Shown here piece after piece: positions 41,876 through 54,700 of a DNA stretch of 64,000 nt. Source of the DNA: Euglena gracilis (lineage: Eukaryota > Euglenida > Euglenophyceae > Euglenales). The stretch is taken from the NCBI GenBank assembly GCA_039621445.1, contig CP154956.1:48279291-48343290 (forward strand), given 5' to 3'. The notes under the pieces were generated by a model. The model did no database searches, was not told where the DNA came from, and was given only the letters and a program-made list of their open reading frames with translations. Both the position numbers and the translations under genes were made by a program. The stretch's first letter is position 1. Each line of letters starts with the position of its first letter.

Positions 41876-42052
41876 AAATATATATATATATATACAGATA
41901 ATGTGTGTATATATGTGTGAATGTGTGTTTATATACACACATATATGCACATATACGTATATATATACACACACATATATGCATATATACATATATACAT
42001 AATATGTATATATGTATATATATGTATATATATGTATGTATGTATGTATGTA
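41876..42052. repeat. TA/TATG microsatellite
   Basis: (TA)n grading into TATATGTATG units. Tyr/Ile repeats in open frames are artefacts. Confidence 0.95.
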
Positions 42053-42179
42053 TATCCCTACGGGACGTTAGAAGGGTGTTATTTTAGGTTCCCCAGTGAT
42101 TTCATTGATTCCCACCTTTGGTGATAATTTGAAATTCTCATTGAACCCAAACGTACACCATTTGACCATTTGGGGTGAA

Positions 42180-42680
42180 ACAACCTTAAATTGGCCATAG
42201 CTCAGGCTAGCTGTGAGCGTTCCAAGGACCTTGTTTTAGGTCGCCGGACATTTCCTTTGATTTGTTTCATGTTTGAGATATTTTGGAAAATATTTTTGTT
42301 TTTCTAATGCAGCCCAAAATGACTCCCAAAATTGGCTGAAAATGGCCATCGGGTGACATGAAGAGTTGGGGGAAAAGCAAAGCATGGCTGGAGGGCATTC
42401 CAAGGGCATCATTTTTGGTCGCCGGGCATTTCCTTTGATTTTGCTTCAATTTCAATATATTTTGAAAAAATCTATTTTTCAATCAGCCAAATGATCCAAG
42501 AATACCCCCAAAGTGGCCGTCTTGGGGTCAGGCATATGTCGGCGGCCAAAACGGCGCAGAGAGGGGCCGCATAGGATCCAAGGGATTGTTTGGTCTGGCA
42601 GGTACTTTCGGAAATATTTTACATTTTTTCTGGAGATATTTTTGAAAATTCGTTTCCCTCCCCAAAATCTCACCCCAGCG
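42180..42680. repeat. Degenerate GTCGCCGGACATTTCCTTTG repeats
   Basis: Three units of about 160 bp with GGTCGCCGG(A/G)CATTTCC and ATATTTTGGAAAATA; relatives at 47.9 and 56.95-57.25 kb in the other orientation. Confidence 0.75.
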
Positions 42681-42859
42681 AAATGAAGTGGAAGCCTGGG
42701 GGGGGTTGATCCTCCCCTTGTCGGCTGAATAACTGGCGGGGGTGGGGATCCAGTCTCCCACGGTTGAATTGAATTGTGGTGATGAGCAAATTGATCTTAC
42801 TGCTCAAGATGATGCAACCCTCCCACTAGTAGAAGCGCGGCTCCGCTGAAGCGTCGGGT

Positions 42860-43560
42860 CTAAATGCACCTCCATTTTGACGGGCTTTCTGAATACTTCA
42901 ACAAACACACAGCCCCCCCGCCCGCCGTTGGAGGCGGCAGAGCATTATACGCGCGCCTGTGGTTTGACTGGCTCTTTTCTCTGCACAGTCAGTATTCGCT
43001 TACCGCTGGGAAAAAGGGGTTCAACCCCCCTCCCCCTGGGCATGTCTGGGTCGGTAATGAAAACCGCAGATTACCACCACGACCCGACCCCATTCCCAAT
43101 CGTGGGACGATGCTGCCCCGACCGCCGCCCGGGATGCTGAACCGCCTGAAACGGCTGGGGGCAGAGGAAAGGCGGCACACGTTCAATGTGCAGCCCCGTC
43201 CCGCCGCCTGCCACGCGGCGGGCGGTGGCCCTCGCCCATGCGGCGGCGTGGCCCGCGGTGTGGCTGGGGCGGCTGGTGTGCTGGTGTGCCCCACCCCTCC
43301 TTTGCCTCCCCGGACCTGCCGGTCTCCCGCAGACGGCTATGGCGGCCCCGGGCCCGGGCCCTGCCGAGCGGGGTGTCTCCCCTCCTCGTCCGGAGTGCTG
43401 CCCGGCGGCCTCCACAACGCCCCGGCATCGTGGCTCTGCCTTCACGTGCGGCCACCCATCCCTTCGTCATGGGAGCAGTGGGCCCCGTGGGGTCCACTGG
43501 ATTGGGATTTTTCAACCAGCTGGAAAAGTTATTAGCTTGACCTTACAATCGCTTGGCCAC
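42860..43560 (+). other. GC-rich stretch with open frames, possibly exon remains
   Basis: Open in all three + frames, so none is convincing. The most natural-looking end is GIVALPSRAATHPFVMGAVG PVGSTGLGFFNQLEKLLA-stop after TCCCGCAG at 43334. Part of it (43040-43110) is a dispersed repeat (GAAAACCGCAGATTACCACC) also at 47.65 and 55.89 kb. Confidence 0.25.
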
Positions 43561-44018
43561 TGGCCGAAATTCGGAATTGGAGTGACTGACTGGTTTTTGC
43601 CCCCCCCCCCCCTGGAATGGTGGGATGGGGGTCAACAAATTATTTAAGTTACCTGATGCCACTTTTTCACGTTTGCAGTCAATATTCTCCTGGATTCCAG
43701 AATAATCGACCCCCCTGGGTGAGGTCGTGACTCGTTTTTCAAAAAATAAAACTCGTCCCCGTAAATATTTTTATGAGTTTGACCCTCGCGGGTCTGGGGT
43801 TATGTAATCATTTATTCAATGGCTGACCCCTTCCCCATGAGGATTAGTTTTTTTAGATTGACTGACTGGATTTTGGCCCGAACCCCCCCCCCCCCTGGGA
43901 GGTTGCCAACACCCCCGGGGGTGTTTGCAAAATGCCACTGAAAATTCACCCGGCACTGAAGGCACCGAATTTTTTTGGCCATTCTTTCACGATGATCAAT
44001 TTTCCCTTGGGGCTAGAG

Positions 44019-44330
44019 CATACCATTGCTTAACATCTGCCCCGGCCCACCCCCCGGGGGGTGACTGACTGGTTTTTTTCAGAGTGACTGACTGGTTTTC
44101 TGGCCAAGCCCCCTCCCTGGGGAGTGGTGTTGGCCCGAAAATGAAACAGGGGCTAGCCTGGCACCGAAGGCGCAGGAAAATTTTTAGAATTTTTTGAATA
44201 CTCTCTGGCAAATGTTCATTGCGCCTTCAAGGGTGTAAAGTGACTGACTGGTTTTTTGGGGAAAATTGATTGACCAGTTTTTTTCCGAGTGGAAAGTGAC
44301 CCCCCTGGGGGGTCGCTAAGCAATGGTATG
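44019..44330. mobile_element. CATAC-type hAT-like MITE
   Basis: Perfect 14-bp ends CATACCATTGCTTA, exact 8-bp duplication GGCTAGAG at 44011-44018 and 44331-44338. The interior repeats GTGACTGACTGGTTTTT and has G/C runs. It is embedded in an older related repeat (about 43.54-44.43 kb). Confidence 0.95.
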
Positions 44331-44537
44331 GGCTAGAGTGACCGATCCCCCCCCCCCCCCGCGCCCCGCGGTGGGGGGCTCGTGACTGACTGGTTTTCTG
44401 GAACAAAATGACTGACTCATTTTTGAAAAGAAGTGATCCCCTCGTCAGTGAAAATTGTGTGCTTCGGAGTCTGGGTTCCCCACTGGAAAAAAAGTTCTCC
44501 CGCACTTCATGGCGCGGCAGAAAAATGTTTTTAACGT

Positions 44538-44618
44538 GTTGTTTTGGAAAGTTTACTCCAAAGAAACCTCAAAGATGCCCAAAATGGGCATTTTGGGCAG
44601 GCTTTCAGCGTCCAATTA

Positions 44619-44657
<39 letters not shown>

Positions 44658-44840
44658 TTACAGAACTTGGCTGCAACTCTCCAAGCAGAAGGAGGGGAAC
44701 AACTTGTTGAGTTCATCGAAGCTGAAGTGACGCCCTGGTGGAGGAAAAATGACTTCCCCGTGTTGTTTTGGAAAGTTTACTCCAAAGAAACCTCAAAGAT
44801 GCCCAAAATGGGCATTTTGGGCAGGCTTTCAGCGTCCAAT

Positions 44841-44932
<92 letters not shown>

Positions 44933-45030
44933 CAGAACTTGGCTGCAACTCTCCAAGCAGAAGGAGGGGAACAACTTGTTGAGTTCATCGAAGCTGAAGT
45001 GACGCCCTGGTGGAGGAAAAATGACTTCCC
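44538..45030. repeat. Tandem duplication containing an exon-like segment and expanding TA tracts
   Basis: Two units (44538-44758, 44759-45030) are near-identical: GTGTTGTTTTGGAAAG..., a TA tract, TTTACAG, then an open stretch [30 protein letters not shown]. They differ mainly in TA length (about 45 against about 95 bp). The exon-like stretch is not recognised. Confidence 0.9.
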
Positions 45031-45620
45031 AAGGACTCCCCCCCTCCAAAGTCAATCATCCAATCATCCATGGGGGGTTGACAGGGATTTGCTGAGGTGG
45101 ACAGCACGTCCCCAACACCAGGCACCTCAGCGAGGATCGAGGCAGTGGGCCGGTCCGCAGCATCCACACGCGGAGGCAGCCTCTGGGCTGCTCCCAGGGC
45201 GTCGCTCAGGCCAGAGGGTACCCTGCCATCCCCCGGAGGGAGAAAGGTTCCACAGTTTTCCCTAACCTCTTTCCCGAATTTTTGTTCCTGCAGTGCTTTT
45301 GGCCATCGGTCCAGCCTTTTTGCTTCGAACCTGCCACAACTGGTCAAAGATTCACAAAAACGGGTTCGAAGTGGGCTGTCCAGCTGCAGTGTTTCGGTCT
45401 GATGGCTTAATTGACTGATTTTGGATCCCCCCCCCAGTTTTGATGTCCAAGTGCGGTTACCCTGGCTCAGGACCAGTTGTGGCTGGGACCCAAGGGTCAC
45501 CCAGGGGTCATGACCAGGGAGGGGCCGGGACAGGGGGGGGGGGTCACCCAACAACTTCCCTCCAACACCAGCCCAAGTTTTCCAACCCTGAGCCGGACCC
45601 CTTCCCTCGGGGTCGTTGAG

Positions 45621-45704
45621 CGATGGTTTGGATGCGACACTTTTGTTTCTTGCTTCCACGGAACCACCGTGTTTGGCAAAAACAGTGATCGCCCGCACGA
45701 CGAG
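45621..45704 (+). CDS. SCRN: Secernin-like exon with catalytic Cys (5' end uncertain)
   Basis: Reads WFGCDTFVSCFHGTTVFGKN then SDRPHDE, phase 0 at donor GACGAG|GTGTGT. Cys at 45633-45635 aligns with the C69 nucleophile that becomes N-terminal after propeptide removal. The start after CGTTGAG is a guess. No in-frame ATG is present, so a short upstream exon should supply Met. The preceding bases belong to a dispersed repeat also seen near 40.58 kb. Confidence 0.85.
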
Positions 45705-48700
45705 GTGTGTTGAGACGAGGTGCCCCAAATGCGAACCCAGTTGTCTCATCTTCCTGGCTTGCTTCCATGTGAGAATGACATGGGCTGTCTGAATGCAGAA
45801 GTTTTTCCGCAAAGGATCGCCATCAGAGTTTCTGGGCACCAAGCAAAACAACAATAAACCATCAAACAGTGAAATCTGAGGAACAACATATGAATATTTT
45901 TTTGAATGAAGATGAAAATGAAAAGTCAGTGTCAAAAATATTTCTGTTGCTTTAAATACCAATATCCAAAAAAAAGTGCAGAAACTGAAGCACCACCAAA
46001 CAGGGGTCTTCTTAAGCTGGGAGCAGGCTGTATTTTAGTCGGGTGCCGACCCCACCCCGGGGGGTCCTGCCTGGGCAGACACTTCAAGGCACAAAAATCC
46101 TACCCCCCCGGGGAGGGGTAGGGCACTCGGCCAGAAGTGCCTAGTAGGCACTCCGGCGCCGAAGGAGGCTCAAAAAACGCCTATTTTCAAGGAAAATGGC
46201 CTATTTTCTGAGGAAAGTTCATGGGCACAGGCGAAATCTGACCCCCGGAGGGGGGGGTAGTGCCTGCCTGGGCAGGCACTCAAGGGCACTCCGGACCCCC
46301 CTCCCACCCGGTGCTGGTTTAAAAAAAAAAAGCCTGGCTGGGAGATCCTAAACCCAGGAGGTCCAGCCAGCCAGCAGCCAGCTAGCCAGAAGCTCCAGGC
46401 TGCAGACCCCCCTGAGTGTCCACTGAAATAAAGTTGGTCAGCCCGGCGAAGACAGGCTAGACCGAAATCTGCGGCCTGGGAAAGGATGGGTTAAAAATGG
46501 ATGAAAATGGCTTACTTTGGGGGGTTTTCACCCCAGATTTTGGCATGAGAAATTCTATTCCAGCTGGATCCGGGGTTTTTCGGCCATTTTCCGGGTCCAG
46601 CTGGCTGACGGCTGGACTCCCCTAGACCAGGGGGTCCAACCAGCACCTTTTCCCAGCCGGCTGGCTAGACCCCGGGGTCCTTAAAGAAACCCTGGCACCA
46701 GACCACTCCTGCCATACAAGAAAGATGCATCATATCGTTTCTTATTGGGGCCAAAAAATCGGAACAGCAAGAAAACACCAGGAACAGCAAATAACCATGC
46801 ATGTTTCAAAATCTGGGGTGAGTTGGCAAGCCCATTTTCGACGCATTTTTGACTCCCCTTTTTGACCCATTTTTTTTGCATCTTCAAAAAGAACCCATTA
46901 CAGGGCGACTGGACATGATTTTCAAATTTAAATTCGTCGATGGGGAGGGGGGAGGGACAGGGGGGTCCTGTTGGCCGGAAGAAGCTCGTAGGCTGGACCC
47001 ATCCCGGGGATGAGGTCCCTCCAGCTTAAGAAAGCGACGCCCTGGTTTCTTTTGCCAGCAAATAAAAAATTCAACGACAGAAGTAGTGATTCACTAAGTG
47101 GCCTCCCAAGAGGACCATTCTTTTTTTATAATAACATCCACAACCCCCCTTTCGGGGGGGGGGGGGCAATCGACCAAACGCCCACCCAAATCTCTGAAAT
47201 TGGCCGAACCCCTTGAAAAAATTTTCGGCAGCTCCCAACTAAACCCCCCAAAATTTATTTTCCTGGGGTGTGTTATTTGGGCAGATTTTTCAAACCCAAA
47301 CAGACCCCCCCCCGGGAACTTCCGCTGCCCAAATAACATACCCCCCCCTTGCTGGACCCCAGAGAGGGAAATCCAGCAAGGCAGAAAATGCTCAATTTCT
47401 GTCGAAAAAAACAACATATTTTTGGAAAAAATGACTGGTACCAAAAATTTTCGGCAACACGAACCTAAAACAAATTGTCAAAAATGTGCAAATTGCAGAA
47501 ATTATGTGATGATGTGCCTTTAGGGCAGGGGATATTATTTGGGGTGTCGCTGAGCTCTTATCTCTTTAGAGTAAGAGCGAAGCTTGCCACCAGGGAAAAG
47601 GGGGGGGTCGGACCCCCCCCCCCCCGCCCTCCACCCCCCTCTGGGTAGACCGTGAAAACCGCGGATTATCACCATGACCCCGGCCCGTTTCCTGGAATTT
47701 TTTTCCCCGTCACGAGCGACTGGATTCCTAGTTCCCGAATCACCCTGGGTTGACCCCCAACTCCCCGCCAGGCCCGAGTTACGGTTAGATTCACGCGCGA
47801 AGGGATCCAAACTGGGTAGGATTTACCCGCCCTCCTGGATAAGCCCCCCCCTTGGACTCTGCCATTTCGGGCCCGAAAATCGATATTTTCAAAATATCTC
47901 AAAAATGTTGCAAAATCAAAGGAAATGTCCGGAGACCCAATTTGAAGCCCTTGGAATGCCACATCTACCGGTGTTTTGATTTCCTCGCAACTCCCCGCCT
48001 AGCCCGAGATCCGGCCGTTTTTCGGCCAATTTGGGACATTTTGTACACTTTTTCCACTGTCCGACTCGGCCGTTTTGAGCGAAAAAAGTCGAAAAAAATC
48101 CAAAAAATCGAAAATGTCTTGCCCAAAACCATGTTTTTTTGGCCTCCCAGACCCGGAAAAAGTGTTTTTGAGCCGATAATGAGCGTTTTTCGCCCGAAAC
48201 GATGCTTTTTGGCCTCCCGGACCCGGAAAACCTATTTTTTAAGCCGAAATTGAGCGTTTTTTGACCCGCCAGCCCCCGTTTTTGGGCCGCCAACCCATTG
48301 ACTTTGGGTCAAAAACGGGTCAAAAAGTCGAAAAAAATAGAAGAAGTTTTTTTTTGCCCAAAATGATGTTTTTTGGCCCCCTGGAACCGGAAAACCTGTT
48401 TTTGAGCCGAAAATGTGTGTTTTTCGACCCTCCAGCGCCCCGTTTTTTGGCCCGAAACCCATAGAGTTTGGGTCAAAAACGGGTCAAAAAAGTCGAAAAA
48501 TCCAACAAAACGGGTATGGGGTATATGGGGGGGTTAACATTTCAGAAAGTAATATTTCAGAAATTACTGCAAAATTGCTGAAAATTACCGTAAATTGAAG
48601 CCGTGTGTTTTACGCGAAATTTGCAGTGCTAGTCTTTTCGGCCTTCCATTACGTGCAAGTCCCATTAAGAGCTCAGCACTATTCCAAACCTGGTGTATTA

Positions 48701-51700
48701 TTGATGGATTTTTTTGGGGGGGTTATGTGGCCCCTCTGGGCGGGGGGGGGGGTAGTTGGATCAGGGCGGGGGGGGGGGGCGTATGGTGGGACCCGGGTCA
48801 AACCTTCGGTTATAGATGGGGATGGGTCAGGGCTGTCCGTTTTTAGAAAGTTAGGCAGAAGTTAGGCCGCATTCTGGACGAATTTTGGCGGAATTTTGGC
48901 CAAAATTGGGCATTTTTTAAGCAGAATGCAGTTTCAAAAACCTTCCAAAATTGGGACCTAATTTCTGGCTTAACTTTGTCCCTAAAAAGGCCAGTTTTTG
49001 GGATGACGATCCTAACCCTGCCCCTGTTCCTAAAATCAAGTGGGAACCCTCTCCAGATCCGCCGCCGGTGGCCCAGAAACCGCGTGTTTTCCTGGCGCCG
49101 CGGGATCGAAAAGTCAAAAAGTGGGACCCGGGTCCCATCATACGACCCCCCCCTGATCCAACTACTCACCCCGGGGGGCATGTAGTGGGGAGCTGCCAAT
49201 TTTTCTTAGAACCTACTGGGAGATGTATAATCTTGGCATTGTCCAACCTGAATCCAAAATCAGGAACTTCTACAATACGCTTTTTCGGGGGTTCTGCACA
49301 TTTTCTATGTCCCCTTTAGCACACGCGCGGGATTCAAGAGAAACTCAACCATTGTGAGCTCCACAAACTCTTCTTCAGAAAGGAGAGTCAGAAAATCCCT
49401 CCTCACCTTCTGAAGTTGAGTGCAATCATCAAATGAGCGCAGGTATAAAAGCCCACAGGTGGATCAGTGACATGAAAATGTGATGGGCAATCAGCCAGAA
49501 TTCCTGTGGTGCCCACTTCCAGCACTTCAGCAGCTTCTTCGCAGCCAGCCCAATTTCTCCAGCCTCTGAGTGCAGGGGGGGGGCTCACCCAAACAGTGTC
49601 TTTACCTCCCAGGTGCAGAACGTGGTATACGTCCCCGGTGCGAACCACCCGGAAGGGGCCACCGTACAGTGCACCTACATCAGCATTCCTCAGGTTGCTG
49701 TGCCGCTTTTGTTCACGCTCCAAGTCATTCGCTCAGTGGTTTCAACCTCAGTGCCCTCCCCTTTGCTTTTGGAATGCTGGACAGAGATTTTATGCGTGGC
49801 AGTCAAGTTTTACAACATTCAATGTTCAGAGCAACATCGTGCAATTGCGTTCTGGTCTGTAGGCCAAGAAGATTTGAGGGAAAACCCAAGACCAAAAAAA
49901 CCAGCTCACGTACATCACGCCGCCATTCCTCGTCCCGTTTTGCAGCTGATGTGGCTGATTCCAGGCACCGCCCACGGCTTCAAAAGAAGATATATTTGAA
50001 CCAATTGTGCATTGATCAACCCTCAATTCAACGCCACTCCTGTCCTGCAGGCTCCAGAGACCCATGACGTGGTGCTGTGCCAACCCTACTGGATGTGGGG
50101 GGCGGAGATGGGGGCAGGCTGGGTTTCGGCATATGTTTTCCAAAGCGCTCTTCTGAAACCCGCACCATTCTTGCAGCCAACAAGTAATCATGCAAAAATG
50201 GGCAGTTTAACACCTTTTCGGGGCTGCCGTTGCCAGGGAGCAGATCTCGCTTTTGTTCCAAGGCCTCTGAGGTGCAAGGTGCGAAAATGGAGTATTTCAG
50301 ACACGCGCGCGCACGCCGATTTTCTGCGCTGTGCAATGTGCCGATGGCCCAGGGGCAATTCCTGCGGGGTGGTGGTCGGGAACGAGGCAGTGTGGGGCAG
50401 GGGCGTACGACTGCTGCATGCAGATTGATAATGTGTTTCTTGGGCCTTGTTGTTCTCCCCAGCTCAATTCATTTCTTTTGTTTCACGTGTCACAATTGAT
50501 TTGCCTGCTCGTAGCGTCTGAGTTCTTGGGCCTTTCCTACGGACATTGGTATTGCCCAGGGTGAAATGGTGGTGGTTTTGAAATGGGTCTTGTGGTATAT
50601 GTTTGCAGTGGTATGGGGAAGATCGCTTCCTCTTCAGAGCGACGGCTTCTGGGGATGGATTTTGTGTGTTGCCTCGTGCGGCCTGCTGAACATCATACTG
50701 GCAAGCAATGTTTGAATGCCTTTTCACTCCAAGTCGTCCCTCCTCCTCAAGGTGCTGCCCCCCAATGTCTAATGAACCCCTTTGCCCAATGAACAGGGGG
50801 TGTCCAGACCTTCCATTTGTCACCTTTTATAACAATACAAATGCCCATACCGCCCATGTCAAAGGAACGCCCCCCCCCCCGTCCGGACTGTCTAGATTGT
50901 CATTTTAGTGTTCATTGGGCTTGGGGGGGAAGCACTGGAATTATTTCTTTGTGTTGGCCACAGTTTCTAAGGAAACTCAAACTATGTCCAGGCACTTCAA
51001 AATTATGTCGGATCTTCTTTCCAGCGATGGCTTCGAATGTTTTTCCCTGTGTATTTGGTGATTTGGTGCAATATGAGAGGTCCAATGGCACAATTGTAGA
51101 GGCCAATCGTTGATGGCGCGGTCTGTTTTTTTTTACGTTACCGTGCCGTTGACACAGTGTGTCGTTGACGCACACTCCGTGTCAACGGCATTTTCCTGGA
51201 ACATGGCGTGTCAATGACAGGGGGGGGGTAATGCCCGGGCTCCTTCAGATCTCCATTAGCCAATTAGGGTGGGGGGCTCGACGACCCCTACCCCCTCATA
51301 CTTGTGCAAAATTGGCAATTTTTTTGCATACTGGATTGGACATGGCTTTTCTTATCCCGCAATTTTAAAATTTTTGAAACGGACGTTTTTGGCATTTTTG
51401 GAGGCTTCTGAGCCCTTTTTGTGGCCTTGCCGAAATCATCCCGTTTTGTCCTGGAGATTAATTAGCCAATTAGGGGGGTCAACAGGGGGGGACAGGGTCG
51501 TACGCACACATGCGTGTGAATGCGGATATATGCATGGTATGTTGTGTGATGTATTTAACACATGAAACCCAACCCTGCTGGATTGTCATTCCCCCCTCCC
51601 TTTTCTTATTGTGACAACCGCCTCGACGACCCGGCACCTGCAGTGAGTGCGTGGCTTGCCGACAGGTGCGGCTGATGCTGGAGCGGTCCTCCACCGCGGC

Positions 51701-54700
51701 GGAGGCCGTGGATGTGTTCGTGGACCTCCTCGCCCGGCACGGGCAAGGTGGACTGCAGTCCCGCCCCGCTCGGCTTGCGTGAGTCCCGGGGGGCCGGCTC
51801 TTCCCACGCTTCCTCCGCATACCATCCCCGGCTGCAAGCGGCCTTTCTCCCCTCGGGAGCTGAATGGAGCAGACCTCCTTCGCGAAAGAAAGGAATAATT
51901 GTGTGTCTTCATATATATATATATATATATGTATACGTATATATATTATGTAATATAATATAATATTATATATAATTCAATGTTTTTTTGTTTTTCTGTT
52001 TCCTGTTCACTGCTGCTGACCAGCAGTGTGGGAACTGCCAAGTCCATATTCCGGTGATTTTGTCGATGTCTCACTCAGGTGGCCCGTGTGATGTGAACTC
52101 CGAATCGTTCACGTACCACAACAGCTACCTGATTGCGGACGCAAACGAAGTCTGTCTTTGTCATCACTGTCCCATATGCAATTGAATTTTTGTTCGCCAT
52201 GCATTTCTCTGCACCGAACCTCGGGGATAGACTCCAACCTCGGTCACTGCTGCACCGATCCTTTGTTGGAAGCCACTGCGTTCGATACATTCCTGCTCAA
52301 AGGCCGCTTTCAAACGATGCCATTCCTGAATTTTGGCAGTGAGTTGGCGCGCTGCGGGCCACCCCTTTGGTGTGGCTTCCCAGGCGTGGGTGGTGGAGTC
52401 CATGGACCGCTGGTGGGTCGCAAAGCGCTTCGTCAACCGCACCAGGAACATCTCCAACGACCTCAGCATCCGCGCCTCGTACGACCGGGTGTGTGCTCAT
52501 TGTGCGGGTGGGTGAGTGGTTCATGCTGCTGCTGGTGCTGCTTGCGTACCACAGGGGGATTTGCATCCAGGGTTTTTTTTTAAAGCCAGAGGGGACCCCA
52601 TCCCCCCCCGGGGGGGGGTCCAGCCAGCCAGCAGCTCAAATCCAGCCAGCAGCCCAAATCGGGGCTGGGAGCGCCCCCCGGGGGTCGAGTGAAATAAAGT
52701 TGGGTCCAGCCCGGTCGGAGGCCGGGCCAGCCGGCCGCAGGCTGGCCAGCCAACTGGGCTGCCCAGCTCACCTATCCCTGCATTTTTTTCTTCCTCCATC
52801 ACAGCCCCCCAGCCTTGATCTAGCTCCATCCATCAAAATGTCGAGAAGGCAAAAATGTTGTAGAAAATTTTGTTTTTCATCGACCCAGCCCAGCACCGCC
52901 CCCTCCAGCCCCGGACCAGGTTTTGAATAGTGCTGTAATTTTTCCGGGTCCGGGAGGCCAAAAAACATGGTTTTGGGGGAAATATTTTTCGATTTTTTTC
53001 GACTTTTTTTGACCCGAAAATGACCCAAAGTCCATTGGTTTCGGGCCCAAAACAAGGGGCTGGCGGGTCGAAAAACGCTCATTTCGGCTCGAAAACACTT
53101 TTTTCGGGTCCGGGAGGTCAAAAAACATGGTTTTGGGCAAAAAAAAATTCGACTTTTTTTGACCCAAAAATGGCTAAGTGCACCGGCCAGGGGGTCGGGC
53201 CAAGCCAGCGGGGGCATGGGGGGGGGGTCCGCGTAGGAATTTTTTTTGCGCCCCAAAACACTTTTTTTTGGTGTTCTAAAGTGAAAAAAGTGTTTTTGAG
53301 TGAAAAAAATTCGAAATTTTGGGTCCCGACCCCCCCCCTCGACCCGTTGCCCAACCGCCCTCACAGCGCCCGCTGGGGTCCCCGAATACCCAAAATGGCC
53401 CAAAATCGGACAACCAAGCCCTGGGAACCTCAAAAAACAGTCAACCCCCCCCCCCTAAACCTCATGATTGACCCCCTGGTTTGGGTCCCAACTCTTTGAG
53501 ATATGCCCAATTTATGGTTTTGGGCCCCGAACAGGCCCGAAATGGCCAAAACTGGCAAAACGGCCAAAACTGGCAAAACTGGCCCAAAACCAACCACAAA
53601 ACGGCCGTATCTCGGCCTAGGCGAGGAGTTGGCCCAAACCGCGCATACCGATCGATAGGGCATCCCAAAGTTGTGGAAGGAAGTCCTCTTGACTTTTTTT
53701 TCTCAACTCTGCAATGTTTTTGAGATATTTTGAATTTTTCGATTTTTTGACCCCAAAGTGACCCTGCAATTTCCCCATAAAATAGAACGGACAACTTTTT
53801 TGCTCGGGCAATATCTCCGGACTGGCGTGGAGTTGCGGGTAACCCAAAAGCTCTGGTGAAACTAGGGATCCTCTCCTAACCTATAGGCTATTAACTTTTC
53901 GGCCCCGGAAATCCAATCACATCGATAATCCTCGGGTGTCCCGACCTACTCAGGGCGGGGGGCGGGGGGCGGGGGGGGGGGGGAATCGTCATCGCACAAG
54001 TTCAAAAATTTTCCAGAATTTTCCAGGGATTCCACAAATTTGTGCCACAACTAATCACGAATAATCAGGAACCAGCACGAATTTGGGGACTTTCCAAAAT
54101 CACGAATAATCATGAATAATCACAAATAATCACAAATGACGCGAACAACCACCAATGGTTATGAATGAGAGTTTCTCATTTATAGAACCGTTAACCGTAC
54201 ACGGCTTCCCTGCGTGAGGAATCGGGGTTGCTTCATGGGTGAACACTTACGGCACCCGTGAATGTGGTAAACAGGTGGACACTCCAGGAACCGTGATTAT
54301 ATTCACGGATGCACTTCGAGGCAATGTGATCGGATGGCAAATCCTATTTCCATGACTTTTTAGGCCGTCTTTGGCTAACCAACATACCCTTTTCTCAAGC
54401 AATCTGGCAGCATAAACAAGGGGAAGTGATATTCCCCAGAACGCTTACATTTAGGGAAAATTATATGGCAAATCCAAAATATGATATGTAATGCCATTTT
54501 TTTGGGTCTGATCAGGCATCTTCCATACCAAGGTTGATGACATCAGATAGCCCTTAAAAATGGGATTCGATTTTGCAGTATTGTACCTTGATTGAAAGCT
54601 CTTTTCAAGGGCTATCTGATAAAATGAATGGTGGGAACCGTACTCTCTCGGGAATGCTTTTAGCGCCGCTGTTTCCGCACCGGGAATCGTGATTGCCCCC

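Noticed and set aside
41876-44990. Tyr/Ile-repeat proteins
   Set aside because: They are translations of TA microsatellites.
44985-45962. 325-codon minus-strand open frame, the longest in the window
   Set aside because: It runs antisense through the catalytic-Cys secernin exon, repeats and a G/C run; no domain or coherent composition.
49403-49723. Minus-strand frame that looks like a retroviral-type integrase GPY/F tail (YGGPFRVVRTGDVYHVLHL)
   Set aside because: It is the exact antisense of secernin exon 2, whose conservation, length and splice sites are far stronger. The resemblance is coincidental.
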